Shown here: positions 1 through 8,313 of the stretch, in pieces | Layout of the letters: each line of letters opens with the position of its first letter | Numbering within the stretch: the stretch's first letter is position 1 | NCBI RefSeq assembly: GCF_900187645.1 | Contig: NZ_FYEE01000013.1 | Span: 62,001-126,000 of the forward strand | DNA length: 64,000 nucleotides | Source of the DNA: Pseudomonas sp. Irchel 3E20 | GTDB taxonomy: Bacteria > Pseudomonadota > Gammaproteobacteria > Pseudomonadales > Pseudomonadaceae | Direction of reading: 5' to 3' | Notes under the pieces: generated by a model | Seen by the model: the letters and a program-made list of their open reading frames with translations, nothing else | Databases searched by the model: none | What the model was told of the DNA's origin: nothing | Made by a program: the position numbers and the translations under genes

Positions 1-838
1 ACTCGGCGACGCGTTCAGGGTGCTTGGCGACCCACGCCTTGGCCGCCACGTCCGGCTTGGTGCCTTCCTGGATGGCCAGCATGACTTCGCCGATTTCATC
101 CTTGGACGCCCACTGGAACTTCTTCAGAAACGCCGCCACTTCCGGGGCTTTCTTCTCCAGGCCTTTACTGCCAATGCTGTTGACGGTTTCGGCGGCGCCG
201 TAAACGCCTTTAGGATCTTCGAGAAAGCGCAGCTTCCACTTGGCGAACATCCAGTGGGGCACCCAACCGGTCACGGCGATGGACTCTTTCTTGTCCTCGG
301 CGCGGGTCAGTTCGGCGATCATCGCCGCGCCGGAGCTGGCTTGCAGCTTGTACCCCAGGCCGTAATCCTTGATTGCCTGATCGGTCTTGAGCATCACGCC
401 TGAGCCAGCGTCGATGCCGACGATCTTGTTCTTGAAGCTGGTGTCGTCCTTAAGGTCGGCAATCGACTTGGCCTTGACGTACTCGGGCACGATCAGGCCG
501 ATTTTCGCGTCTTTGAAGTTGGGGCCGTAGTCGACCACCTTGTCCTTGTTTTTGGTCCAGTATTCGCCGTGGGTCACCGGCAGCCAGGCCGAGAGCATGG
601 CGTCGAGCTTACCGGTGGCCACGCCCTGCCACATGATCCCGGTCGCGACCGCTTGCAGCTTGACGTCATAGCCGAGTTTTTCCTTGATGACCTGCGCCGC
701 CACATGGGTAGTGGCCACGCTGTCGGACCAGCCATCGACGTAGCCGATGCTCAGGGTATTGCCGTCCGCGCTGGCCAGGGTGGAGCTCATCGCAAGCGCC
801 AGTGCGGCACCTGCGCTTAAGAGTCGTCGCATCTTCAT
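1..838 (-). CDS. Glycine betaine/choline-type ABC transporter substrate-binding protein (3' end outside window)
   Basis: Periplasmic solute receptor of the OpuAC/ProX family, which delivers quaternary amines to an ABC importer. About 279 codons are visible; the C-terminus lies beyond base 1. Residues 1-24 form a signal peptide ending LASA before DGNTLSIGYVDGW. Trp37, Trp70, Trp85 and Trp94, with a further VTGWVPHW stretch, fit the aromatic cage that binds trimethylammonium groups (family knowledge). The start ATG at 838 follows GGGGAAGC; an in-frame ATG at 832 is the alternative. The neighbouring permease and ATPase genes are not in view, so choline, betaine or carnitine specificity cannot be decided. 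It is transcribed away from the hydrolase-mlaA pair. Confidence 0.85.
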   Translation of the reverse strand, partial: MKMRRLLSAGAALALAMSSTLASADGNTLSIGYVDGWSDSVATTHVAAQVIKEKLGYDVKLQAVATGIMWQGVATGKLDAMLSAWLPVTHGEYWTKNKDKVVDYGPNFKDAKIGLIVPEYVKAKSIADLKDDTSFKNKIVGIDAGSGVMLKTDQAIKDYGLGYKLQASSGAAMIAELTRAEDKKESIAVTGWVPHWMFAKWKLRFLEDPKGVYGAAETVNSIGSKGLEKKAPEVAAFLKKFQWASKDEIGEVMLAIQEGTKPDVAAKAWVAKHPERVAE

Positions 839-1172
839 CGTTGCTTCCCCGAAAGTTGCGCCCGACGGATGCCGGGCGGCGTGCTGCCCCTTGGATCATC
901 AACCCAGTGCCGGGGCAGACCTGCTCTGGCAGCGACCCTGAGGCAGCGAGAAACGACATCACTACGCCAGTAACGACACCCGGAAACCACCTCCGACATG
1001 GCCAGGCGCCACGATTACAGATAATTACCACCCGCCACCCTTGCAACCTGTATCGTCCAGCTACTATTAGCCCCGATTGTGCCTGTTTAGCTGCCCTCAT
1101 GGCACTTTGGCACAACTGCGGCGGTCATAGCCTGCGAACACCATTCGGTACTTTCCTCTAAGGGATCTCGTC
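839..1172. other. Divergent intergenic region, no gene
   Basis: These 334 bases separate the binding-protein gene from the hydrolase gene and must hold both promoters. A short inverted repeat, CGCCCG at 859-864 with CGGGCG at 873-878, lies in the leader of the minus-strand gene and could form a small hairpin. I found no convincing sigma54 element, no REP element and no credible small ORF. The short open frames here lack ribosome sites and resemble no family I know. Confidence 0.5.
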
Positions 1173-2471
1173 ATGCTCCGATGCTTGCGCTGCGCCGCCC
1201 TGTTTGGCGGCCTATTCTTGAGTGCGTCCGCACTGGCGGTGGACATTGATGCCGCTAGCTATGGCTACCCGCTGACCAACCCTTTTGAAGCCACCATTGC
1301 CACCACCCCGCCGGACCTGCGCCCGCAATTGCCGTTGGACGAAGACATCGACCAAGCCGACTACAGCCTGACCCTGCGCCCGGAACGTGAATTCATCCTG
1401 CCGGACAACTTCTGGGCAGTGAAGAAACTCACCTACCGCATGGCCAAGCAGGACCACGCCGCGCCGCTGATCTTCCTTATCGCCGGCACCGGCGCGCCGT
1501 ACCACAGCAGCCTCAACGAGTACCTGAAAAAGCTCTACTACCAGGCCGGTTACCACGTGGTGCAGCTGTCCTCACCCACCAGTTTCGACTTCATCAGCGC
1601 CGCCTCGCGCTTCGCCACCCCCGGGGTGAGCAAGGAAGACGCCGAAGACCTCTACCGCGTGATGCAAGCGGTGCGCGCCCAGCACCCGAAACTGCCGGTT
1701 ACCGACTACTACCTCACCGGCTACAGCCTCGGCGCGCTGAATGCGGCGTTCGTCGCCCACTTGGACGAAACCCGGCGCAGCTTCAACTTCAAGAAGGTTT
1801 TGCTGCTCAACCCGCCAGTCAATCTCTACACCTCCATCAGCAACCTAGACAAACTGGTGCAGACCGAGGTCAAGGGCATCAATAACAACACCACTTTCTA
1901 TGAACTGGTGCTCAACAAGCTGACCCGCTATTTCCAGCAAAAAGGCTACATCGACCTCAACGATGCCCTGCTCTACGACTTCCAGCAGTCCAAGCAGCAC
2001 CTGACCAACGAACAGATGGCCATGCTGATCGGCACCTCGTTCCGCTTTTCGGCGGCCGACATCGCCTTCACCTCCGACCTCATCAACCGCCGCGGCCTGA
2101 TTACCCCGCCCAAATACCCCATCAGCGAAGGCACCAGCCTCACGCCGTTCCTCAAGCGCGCCCTGCAATGCGACTTCGACTGCTACCTGACCGAACAAGT
2201 GATCCCCATGTGGCGCGCCCGCACCGACGGCGGCAGCCTGCTGCAACTGATCGACCAGGTCAGCCTCTACGCCCTCAAGGATTACCTGCAAACCAGCCCG
2301 AAAATCGCCGTGATGCACAACGCCGATGACGTGATCCTGGGCCCGGGCGACCTGGGTTTTCTGCGCACCACATTCGGTGACCGCTTGACGGTCTACCCCC
2401 ACGGCGGCCATTGCGGCAACCTGAACTATCGCGTCAACAGCGACGCCATGCTGGAGTTTTTCCGTGGCTAA
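1173..2471 (+). CDS. Exported alpha/beta-hydrolase fold protein
   Basis: 432-residue protein with a signal peptide (residues 1-22, ending SASALA) and an alpha/beta hydrolase core. The nucleophile elbow G-Y-S-L-G places the probable catalytic serine at 185. The strand before it, PLIFLIAGTGAPY (residues 99-110), would form the oxyanion region, and HNADD plus the late HGGHCG stretch near the C-terminus could supply the acid and histidine. The start ATG follows AAGGGAT. The 3' end overlaps mlaA by 8 bases, so the two are translationally coupled and a role in envelope lipid handling is a reasonable inference. The substrate is unknown; I cannot say whether it is an esterase, lipase or peptidase. 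Confidence 0.75.
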   Translation: MLRCLRCAALFGGLFLSASALAVDIDAASYGYPLTNPFEATIATTPPDLRPQLPLDEDIDQADYSLTLRPEREFILPDNFWAVKKLTYRMAKQDHAAPLIFLIAGTGAPYHSSLNEYLKKLYYQAGYHVVQLSSPTSFDFISAASRFATPGVSKEDAEDLYRVMQAVRAQHPKLPVTDYYLTGYSLGALNAAFVAHLDETRRSFNFKKVLLLNPPVNLYTSISNLDKLVQTEVKGINNNTTFYELVLNKLTRYFQQKGYIDLNDALLYDFQQSKQHLTNEQMAMLIGTSFRFSAADIAFTSDLINRRGLITPPKYPISEGTSLTPFLKRALQCDFDCYLTEQVIPMWRARTDGGSLLQLIDQVSLYALKDYLQTSPKIAVMHNADDVILGPGDLGFLRTTFGDRLTVYPHGGHCGNLNYRVNSDAMLEFFRG

Positions 2472-3252
2472 ACACTTCCTGCTTATTGCCGCTTTACTGA
2501 GCGCAGGCGTCGCCCAAGCCGACAACAGCAAGGCCAATGCGCCGACCGTGGTCGCCCCGGACGGTTTCACCGAGCCCTTGACCAAACTCAAGTTCAACCC
2601 GGGCCTGGACCAGCGCGAATTCGAGCGCTCCACCCTCAATGCCCTGAACGTGTATGACCCGCTGGAGTCGTGGAACCGGCGCGTCTACCACTTCAACTAC
2701 CGTTTCGACCAGTGGGTGTTCCTGCCGGTGATCGACGGCTACCGCTACATCACCCCCAGCTTTTTGCGCAGCGGCGTGAGCAATTTCTTCAACAACCTGG
2801 GGGACGTGCCGAACCTGCTCAACAGCCTGTTGCAGTTCAAGGGCCAGCGCTCCATGGAAACCACCGCGCGGCTGCTGCTCAACACCACCCTCGGCGTCGC
2901 CGGCCTGTGGGACCCGGCCACCAAAATGGGCCTGCCGCGCCAAAGCGAAGACTTCGGCCAGACCCTAGGCTTCTACGGCGTACCGGGCGGCGCCTACGTG
3001 ATCCTGCCGATCCTCGGCCCTTCCAACCTGCGCGACACCGGCGGGCTGGTGTTCGACTACAGCGCCGAATCCACGGTCAACTTCCTCAACGTCGCCGAAG
3101 TCAGCAGCAACCACCCAGAAGTCTGGGTTTTGCGCGGCGTAGACAAGCGCTACCAGACCAGCTTCCGCTACGGCCAACTGAACACACCGTTCGAGTACGA
3201 AAAAGTGCGCTACGTCTACACCGAAGCGCGCAAGCTGCAAATTGCGGAATAG
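2464..3252 (+). CDS. mlaA: MlaA/VacJ phospholipid transport protein
   Basis: 262-residue MlaA (VacJ) homologue. In characterised bacteria MlaA sits in the outer membrane and passes mislocalised phospholipid to periplasmic MlaC to keep lipid asymmetry. Family features seen are DPLESWNRRVYHFNYRFDQ near residue 60, the FFNNLGDVPNLLN segment and the GLPRQSEDFGQTLGFYG block. The start is GTG at 2464 with GGAG eight bases upstream, inside the end of the hydrolase gene. The N-terminus ends VAQA before D20, a signal peptidase I type site. There is no lipobox cysteine, unlike the E. coli lipoprotein. A strong hairpin follows the stop codon. Confidence 0.9.
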   Translation: MAKHFLLIAALLSAGVAQADNSKANAPTVVAPDGFTEPLTKLKFNPGLDQREFERSTLNALNVYDPLESWNRRVYHFNYRFDQWVFLPVIDGYRYITPSFLRSGVSNFFNNLGDVPNLLNSLLQFKGQRSMETTARLLLNTTLGVAGLWDPATKMGLPRQSEDFGQTLGFYGVPGGAYVILPILGPSNLRDTGGLVFDYSAESTVNFLNVAEVSSNHPEVWVLRGVDKRYQTSFRYGQLNTPFEYEKVRYVYTEARKLQIAE

Positions 3253-3257
3253 ATAGG

Positions 3258-3282
3258 AGCTGCAAGCCTCAAGCTTGCAGCT
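3258..3282. terminator. Bidirectional hairpin between convergent genes
   Basis: A perfect 10-base inverted repeat, AGCTGCAAGC and GCTTGCAGCT, with a 5-base loop CTCAA. It lies six bases after the mlaA stop and just beyond the stop of the convergent DUF808 gene. No long T-run follows on either strand. It may therefore be an intergenic palindrome of a dispersed family serving as a mutual terminator or transcript end protector. Confidence 0.6.
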
Positions 3283-3287
3283 TGTAG

Positions 3288-4205
3288 CTAGCGACTGCTA
3301 AACGCCTTCCAAATCTTCGTCGCCGCCATCACGCCGGCCAGCACCACGGCGCCGGCCACGATCCCGGCCACGCCGTTGAGCAGGATCGGCACGATAAACC
3401 CCGCTCCGCCCGCCGCCGCGCCCACGCCTTCGATCCAGTGATGGATCGCCGGCACACCGTGGGTGAGGATGCCACCGCCCACCAGGAACATCGCCGCCGT
3501 ACCGATCACCGACAGGCCCTTCATCATGTAAGGCGCCGCCCGCAGGATTGCCGCGCCGACACCTTGAGCGAGCTGCCCGCTTTTCTGCGTCAGCCACAGG
3601 CCCAGGTCGTCGAGTTTGACGATGCCCGCCACCAGGCCATACACCCCCACCGTCATCACCAGGGCGATGCCCGACAACACAATGACCTGCTGGGTCAGCG
3701 GCGCGTCGGCCACGGTGCCCAAGGTGATGGCGATGATTTCCGCCGAGAGAATGAAGTCGGTGCGGATCGCACCCTTGATCTTGCCGCGCTCGAACGCCAC
3801 CAGGTCGGTGGCCGGGTCCGCCACTGCCTGCACGAGTTTGGCGTGCTCGGCCTGGTCCTCGGCGGGGCTGTGCAGGAACTTGTGGGCCAGTTTCTCAAAG
3901 CCCTCGAAACACAAGTACGCGCCGCCGACCATCAGCAGCGGCGTCACCAGCCAGGGCACGAACGCACTGATGGCCAGGGCCGAAGGCACCAGAATCAGCT
4001 TGTTCACGAACGACCCCTTGGCCACCGCCCACACCACCGGAATCTCCCGCTCGGCACGCACGCCGCTCACCTGCTGGGCGTTGAGCGCCAGGTCGTCGCC
4101 CAGCACCCCGGCGGTCTTCTTCGCCGCCATTTTGGTCATCAGCGCCACGTCATCGAGCACCGCGGCGATGTCATCGATCAATAACAACAAGCTGCTGCCA
4201 GCCAT
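3288..4205 (-). CDS. DUF808 family inner-membrane protein (YedI-like)
   Basis: 305-residue multi-pass membrane protein of the DUF808/YedI family, function unknown. The N-terminus (MAGSSLLLLIDDIAAVLDDVA) and the region KTAGVLGDDLALNAQQV are typical of the family. Several hydrophobic helices follow, including ALAISAFVPWLVTPLLMVGGAYLCF and a Gly/Ala-rich C-terminal helix. The start ATG at 4205 is chosen because it gives the family N-terminus and AGGA lies upstream. The open frame continues further upstream, but that part is unlike any membrane protein. It is convergent with mlaA and divergent from the TetR gene. Confidence 0.85.
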   Translation of the reverse strand: MAGSSLLLLIDDIAAVLDDVALMTKMAAKKTAGVLGDDLALNAQQVSGVRAEREIPVVWAVAKGSFVNKLILVPSALAISAFVPWLVTPLLMVGGAYLCFEGFEKLAHKFLHSPAEDQAEHAKLVQAVADPATDLVAFERGKIKGAIRTDFILSAEIIAITLGTVADAPLTQQVIVLSGIALVMTVGVYGLVAGIVKLDDLGLWLTQKSGQLAQGVGAAILRAAPYMMKGLSVIGTAAMFLVGGGILTHGVPAIHHWIEGVGAAAGGAGFIVPILLNGVAGIVAGAVVLAGVMAATKIWKAFSSR

Positions 4206-4338
4206 GGAAGGTCGTCCTGTCACAAGAAATGTGATGGAGCATAGCGCGGCAATAGGCCCTATGGGGCATTCTTGAGCCTCGCGCAAACGCGGTGCTACCA
4301 TGCGCCACCGCCCGTACCGGCAAGGAATCACCTGGTTT

Positions 4339-4944
4339 ATGAGCACCATCCGCGAGCGTAATAAAGAACTGATCCTGCGGGCCGCCAGCGAAGAGTTCGC
4401 CGACAAGGGCTTCGCCGCGACCAAGACCAGTGACATCGCCGCCAAGGCCGGGCTGCCCAAACCCAACGTCTACTACTACTTCAAATCCAAGGACAACCTC
4501 TACCGCGAGGTGCTCGAAAGCATCATCGAGCCGATCCTGCAAGCCTCCACCCCCTTCAACGCCGACGGCGTGCCGGGCGAAGTGCTGAGCGCGTACATCC
4601 GCTCGAAAATCCGCATCTCCCGTGACCTGCCCTTTGCCTCCAAGGTGTTCGCCAGCGAAATCATGCACGGCGCCCCCCACCTGAGCGCTGACCAGGTGCA
4701 GCAGCTCAACGCCCAGGCCAAGCACAACATCGACTGCATCCAGACCTGGATCGACCGCGGCCAGATCGCCCCCCTCGACCCCCACCACCTGATGTTCAGC
4801 ATCTGGGCCGCGACCCAGACCTACGCCGACTTCGACTGGCAGATCTCGGTGGTCACCGGCAAAGCCAAACTCGACGAAACCGACTACGAAGCCGCCGCCC
4901 AGACCATTATCCGGTTGGTGCTCAAAGGGTGTGCGCCGGATTAA
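4339..4944 (+). CDS. TetR-family transcriptional regulator
   Basis: 201-residue regulator. The N-terminal 50 residues form a TetR helix-turn-helix: ILRAASEEFADKGFAATKTSD followed by IAAKAGLPKPNVYYYFKSKDNLY. The C-terminal ligand and dimer domain resembles the RutR-like branch (SKVFASEIMHGAPHLS, then a conserved tryptophan near IQTWIDRG). The ATG at 4339 gives the standard TetR N-terminus and has AAGGA upstream. An in-frame ATG at 4300 would add 13 atypical residues. Target genes are not evident: the flanking DUF808 gene is divergent, and a REP doublet and RAYT follow. Pyrimidine or nitrogen control would be only a guess from similarity to RutR. Confidence 0.85.
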   Translation: MSTIRERNKELILRAASEEFADKGFAATKTSDIAAKAGLPKPNVYYYFKSKDNLYREVLESIIEPILQASTPFNADGVPGEVLSAYIRSKIRISRDLPFASKVFASEIMHGAPHLSADQVQQLNAQAKHNIDCIQTWIDRGQIAPLDPHHLMFSIWAATQTYADFDWQISVVTGKAKLDETDYEAAAQTIIRLVLKGCAPD

Positions 4945-4961
4945 GGCACTGCGGCGCGGCT

Positions 4962-5041
4962 ATCGCGAGCAGGCTCGCTCCCACAGGCGATTTGTTGGGG
5001 CCGATACCCAGCCCCCCTGTGGGAGCGAGCCTGCTCGCGAT
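4962..5041. repeat. REP doublet (REPIN) downstream of the RAYT
   Basis: Two REP units in inverted orientation: ATCGCGAGCAGGCTCGCTCC at 4962-4981 and its complement ending at 5041. About 30 bases of unrelated sequence separate them. Each unit is itself an imperfect hairpin. This is the same dispersed family found at 5617, 8195, 10061, 12902 and 45538 in this window. Confidence 0.9.
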
Positions 5042-5061
5042 AAAGGCACCTCTCATTGCGC

Positions 5062-5520
5062 TCAAACCCAGATCGCATCCCACAGCGGATAGTCGCCCAG
5101 GCGCCCCACCAACCCCGCACGCAACGGATTGGCCACCACATAGCGGGCCAGCTTGACCAAATCCTCGTCCCGGCGCAGCGCACGATCATGAACCCCCGGC
5201 TGCCAGAGGCGCACTTGGCGGCCAACTGCTCGATTCACGGCTTTGCTCGCCAGCGATTTGGTCTTTTGCATCAACTCACCTAAATTTCCCTGCCGCAACT
5301 CGATCAGCCAGTGAAAGTGGTCAGGCATCACCACCCAAGCCAAAAAGCAAACGCAGCCGCGCTCCTGGGCGTAACGAAACTGCGCGACGACCAATCTACC
5401 CAAGGCAACGTCGCTGAAAACAGGCTCTCTGACTCGCGTGTTGGTGGTCAGCAGATAAATCCGCCCGGCCTCGCTAAAGCGTCCGAGCCTTAAGCGTTTT
5501 GATGCAGGGTTTGCAGGCAT
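5062..5520 (-). CDS. REP-associated tyrosine transposase (RAYT)
   Basis: 152-residue Y1 transposase-like protein related to IS200/IS605 TnpA. The HUH-type metal site is seen as MPDHFHWLIEL (His68, His70). The probable catalytic tyrosine is Tyr127 in LARYVVANPLRAGLV, a motif diagnostic of RAYTs. The length fits the family. The start ATG at 5520 is preceded by AGGGGCAA; longer frames would run into the upstream REP. The gene lies between two REP doublets, the usual RAYT setting, where the protein is thought to bind and mobilise the REPs. It appears intact, with no frameshift or stop. Confidence 0.92.
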   Translation of the reverse strand: MPANPASKRLRLGRFSEAGRIYLLTTNTRVREPVFSDVALGRLVVAQFRYAQERGCVCFLAWVVMPDHFHWLIELRQGNLGELMQKTKSLASKAVNRAVGRQVRLWQPGVHDRALRRDEDLVKLARYVVANPLRAGLVGRLGDYPLWDAIWV

Positions 5521-5616
5521 TCCATTGCCCCTGTGCAGAATGGGTTCTGCAAGGTTAGGGCTGCAGAAGGCTTGGGGCGGTGAATCTGCTTGGCAGGATG
5601 TTTCATGGAGGACCTC

Positions 5617-5677
5617 ATCGCGAGCAGGCTGGCACACAGAAGGTCGTGCCCCCAACAGGAGCGAGCCTGCTCGCGAT
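5617..5677. repeat. REP doublet upstream of the RAYT
   Basis: Inverted REP units at 5617-5634 (ATCGCGAGCAGGCTGGCA) and 5657-5677 (containing GAGCGAGCCTGCTCGCGAT). The left unit is degenerate at its 3' side. With the doublet at 4962-5041 it brackets the transposase gene. Confidence 0.85.
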
Positions 5678-5700
5678 GGCGGTGTATCAGCCCACCACAG

Positions 5701-6141
5701 TCAAGCCCCCACCCCCGCATCCGCCCGCAAACCCTGGGCTTCTATCGCGCTGATGGCGCATTGCTCGTCAATGTCCGAGGTGTCGCCACTGATGCCGATG
5801 GCGCCGATGACGGTGCCTTGTGGGTCGCGGATCAGTACACCGCCAGGGGCAGGGACGACGCTGCCCTGGCCCAGGCTGTTGAGGGCGGCGATGAAGGCTG
5901 GGCGTTGCTGGGCGTCCAGGGCCAGCAAGCGTGAGCCCTTGCCCAGGGCAATCGCCCCCCAGGCCTTGCCGATGGCGATTTGCGGGCGCAACAGGCTGGC
6001 GCCGTCTTCGCGTTGCAGGCTCAACAGGTGCCCGCCCGCGTCCAGGACCGCGACGGTCAGGGGCGCAGCGGCGATCTGCCGCCCGGCATGGATGGCCTGG
6101 CCGGTCAGGCTGACTGCGACTTTCAAGGTTAAAGCGCTCAT
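5701..6141 (-). CDS. GlcG/HbpS-family heme-binding domain protein
   Basis: 146-residue protein of the GlcG/HbpS (DUF336) family. It starts MSALTLKVAVSLTGQAIHAGR, followed by the family blocks PLTVAVLDAGGHLLSLQRED, IAIGKAWGAIALGKGSR and the C-terminal PAPGGVLIRDPQGTVIGAIGISGDTS. The start ATG at 6141 follows AAGGACGG. The gene is divergent from gcl, and GlcG-type proteins recur beside glycolate and glyoxylate genes, so an accessory role in that metabolism is inferred. The biochemical function is unproven: some homologues bind heme. It probably shares control with gcl through the palindromes in the 260-base divergent promoter. Confidence 0.85.
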   Translation of the reverse strand: MSALTLKVAVSLTGQAIHAGRQIAAAPLTVAVLDAGGHLLSLQREDGASLLRPQIAIGKAWGAIALGKGSRLLALDAQQRPAFIAALNSLGQGSVVPAPGGVLIRDPQGTVIGAIGISGDTSDIDEQCAISAIEAQGLRADAGVGA

Positions 6142-6212
6142 GGGTGCCGTCCTTATCTTGTTAGGGAAAAGCCTGGGGGCTTGATGAAAAACAGACACTA
6201 CAAATAGAACAC

Positions 6213-6236
6213 AATAGAATCTATTTTTGTATACAA
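6213..6236. promoter_or_regulatory. Putative operator: two adjacent palindromes
   Basis: AATAGA-A-TCTATT at 6213-6225 is a perfect odd palindrome. It is followed at 6227-6236 by the perfect palindrome TTGTATACAA, which recurs exactly at 6366-6375. The region is AT-rich against a GC-rich background and lies between divergent glcG-like and gcl genes. The form is that of a dimeric repressor site, GntR-like by inference. Confidence 0.6.
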
Positions 6237-6365
6237 TAATTCTCGCAAATTACCCGAAGCGACGAAAAGTCACAGTGTTCAAAGCCCTCAACAATTGAAA
6301 CAGGCGCTTGAGAAAAGGGATTGACCTTCTCAGCCGGCCATGAATACACTCGCCGCAAAAACCAC

Positions 6366-6375
6366 TTGTATACAA
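6366..6375. promoter_or_regulatory. Second TTGTATACAA operator, just before gcl
   Basis: Exact copy of the 10-base palindrome at 6227-6236, placed 27 bases before the gcl start codon. This position would block promoter clearance or translation initiation if a repressor were bound. The two copies are 139 bases apart, about 13 helical turns, which would allow looping. Confidence 0.6.
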
Positions 6376-6401
6376 TTACAAAACGCAAGAGGCACAAAAC
6401 C

Positions 6402-8177
6402 ATGAGCAAAATGAGAGCAATCGAAGCCGCCGTTCTGGTGATGCGCCGTGAAGGTGTGGACACTGCCTTCGGTATCCCGGGCGCCGCCATCAACCCGCTG
6501 TACTCGGCCCTGCAAAAGGTCGGTGGCATCGATCACGTCCTTGCTCGCCACGTGGAAGGCGCCTCGCACATGGCCGAGGGTTACACCCGCACCAAGGCCG
6601 GCAATATCGGCGTGTGCATCGGCACGTCGGGCCCGGCCGGCACCGACATGGTCACCGGGCTCTACAGCGCCTGGGCCGACTCGATCCCGATCCTGTGCAT
6701 CACCGGCCAGGCCCCGCGGGCGCGGATGCACAAGGAAGACTTCCAGGCCGTGGACATCACCAGCATCGTCAAACCCGTCACCAAGTGGGCGACCACCGTG
6801 CTGGAACCGGGCCAGGTGCCCTACGCCTTCCAGAAAGCCTTTTATGAAATGCGCTCCGGGCGCCCCGGCCCCGTGCTGATCGACCTGCCGTTCGACGTGC
6901 AAATGGCCGAAATCGAATTCGACATCGACGCCTACCAGCCCCTGCCCCTGGCCAAGCCTTCGGCCACCCGCCTCCAGGTGGAAAAAGCCCTGGCCCTGCT
7001 GGACCAGGCCGAACGCCCACTGCTCGTAGCCGGCGGCGGCATCATCAACGCCGACGCCAGCGAGCTGCTGGTGGAATTCACCGAGCTGACCGGCATCCCG
7101 GTCATTCCCACCCTGATGGGCTGGGGCACCATCCCCGACGATCACCCGCAAATGGTGGGCATGGTCGGCCTGCAAACCTCGCACCGCTACGGCAACGCGA
7201 CGATGCTCAAATCCGACGCGGTGCTGGGCATCGGCAACCGCTGGGCCAACCGCCACACCGGTTCGGTGGAGGTCTACACCCAAGGGCGCACATTCATCCA
7301 CGTTGACATCGAGCCCACGCAGATCGGCCGCGTATTCACCCCGGACCTGGGCATCGTCTCCGACGCCGCCTCGGCCCTGACCGTGTTCATCGAAGTGGCC
7401 CGTGAATGGCAAGCCGCCGGCAAGCTGAAAAACCGCAGCGCCTGGTTGCAGGACTGCCAGCAGCGCAAGGCCAGCCTGCACCGCAAGACCCACTTCGATA
7501 ATGTGCCGGTCAAGCCCCAGCGCGTGTACGAAGAGATGAACCAGGTATTCGGCAAAGACACCTGCTACGTCAGCACCATTGGTTTGTCGCAGATTGCTGG
7601 CGCGCAATTCCTACACGTCTATAAGCCACGGCACTGGATCAACTGCGGCCAGGCCGGCCCGTTGGGCTGGACCATCCCCGCCGCCCTGGGCGTGGTCAAG
7701 GCTGACCCAAGCCGCAAAGTGGTGGCCTTGTCCGGCGACTACGACTTCCAGTTCATGATCGAAGAACTGGCCGTGGGCGCGCAGTTCAAGCTGCCGTACA
7801 TACACGTAGTGGTGAACAATTCCTACCTGGGGTTGATCCGCCAGGCCCAGCGCGGGTTTGAAATGGACTACTGCGTGCAGTTGTCTTTCGACAACCTCAA
7901 CGCCCCGGAACTCAACGGCTATGGCGTTGACCACGTGGCCGTCGCCGAAGGCCTGGGCTGCAAGGCGCTGCGGGTGTTCGAGCCGGCGCAGATCCAACCG
8001 GCCCTGCGCCGCGCCCAGGAAATGATCGAAGAATTCAAGGTGCCGGTGATCGTTGAGATTATTCTGGAGCGCGTGACCAACATTTCCATGGGCACCGAGA
8101 TCAACGCCGTCAACGAATTCGAAGACCTGGCGCTGGTGGGCAACGATGCGCCCACGGCGATTTCGCTGCTCGATTAA
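6402..8177 (+). CDS. gcl: Glyoxylate carboligase (tartronate-semialdehyde synthase)
   Basis: 591-residue ThDP-dependent enzyme joining two glyoxylates into tartronate semialdehyde plus CO2. The N-terminal Pyr domain contains RHVEGASHMAEGY. Val51 stands where most ThDP enzymes have the catalytic glutamate, a hallmark of Gcl. The central FAD-type domain follows, then the C-terminal PP domain with GDYDFQFMIEELAVG and NNSYLGLIR, the ThDP/Mg2+ motif. Length matches E. coli Gcl (593). The start at 6402 follows AGAGG; the frame extends upstream without a ribosome site. It is the first gene of gcl-hyi-glxR-ttuD-pyk, with a TTGTATACAA palindrome in its leader suggesting repression. Confidence 0.96.
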   Translation: MSKMRAIEAAVLVMRREGVDTAFGIPGAAINPLYSALQKVGGIDHVLARHVEGASHMAEGYTRTKAGNIGVCIGTSGPAGTDMVTGLYSAWADSIPILCITGQAPRARMHKEDFQAVDITSIVKPVTKWATTVLEPGQVPYAFQKAFYEMRSGRPGPVLIDLPFDVQMAEIEFDIDAYQPLPLAKPSATRLQVEKALALLDQAERPLLVAGGGIINADASELLVEFTELTGIPVIPTLMGWGTIPDDHPQMVGMVGLQTSHRYGNATMLKSDAVLGIGNRWANRHTGSVEVYTQGRTFIHVDIEPTQIGRVFTPDLGIVSDAASALTVFIEVAREWQAAGKLKNRSAWLQDCQQRKASLHRKTHFDNVPVKPQRVYEEMNQVFGKDTCYVSTIGLSQIAGAQFLHVYKPRHWINCGQAGPLGWTIPAALGVVKADPSRKVVALSGDYDFQFMIEELAVGAQFKLPYIHVVVNNSYLGLIRQAQRGFEMDYCVQLSFDNLNAPELNGYGVDHVAVAEGLGCKALRVFEPAQIQPALRRAQEMIEEFKVPVIVEIILERVTNISMGTEINAVNEFEDLALVGNDAPTAISLLD

Positions 8178-8194
8178 CCCTTGCTCGCCCCCCG

Positions 8195-8283
8195 GTGGGA
8201 GCGAGCCTGCTCGCGATAAGGCCGGCACATTCAGCGTTGTTGTTGACTGACCGACGGCTATCGCCAGCAGGCTGGCTCCCACA
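8195..8283. repeat. REP doublet between gcl and hyi
   Basis: REP unit GTGGGAGCGAGCCTGCTCGC beginning at 8195, and an inverted unit at 8260-8283 (ATCGCCAGCAGGCTGGCTCC) in which the paired C and G changes keep the hairpin. It lies wholly within the gcl operon. Confidence 0.9.
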
Positions 8284-8313
8284 CGGAACATGCACAACTT
8301 TCAGGAGACCACC

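Noticed and set aside
859..878. Hairpin before the binding-protein start read as a riboswitch or terminator
   Set aside because: Only a six-base stem with an eight-base loop and no T-run or larger fold; not enough to claim a function.
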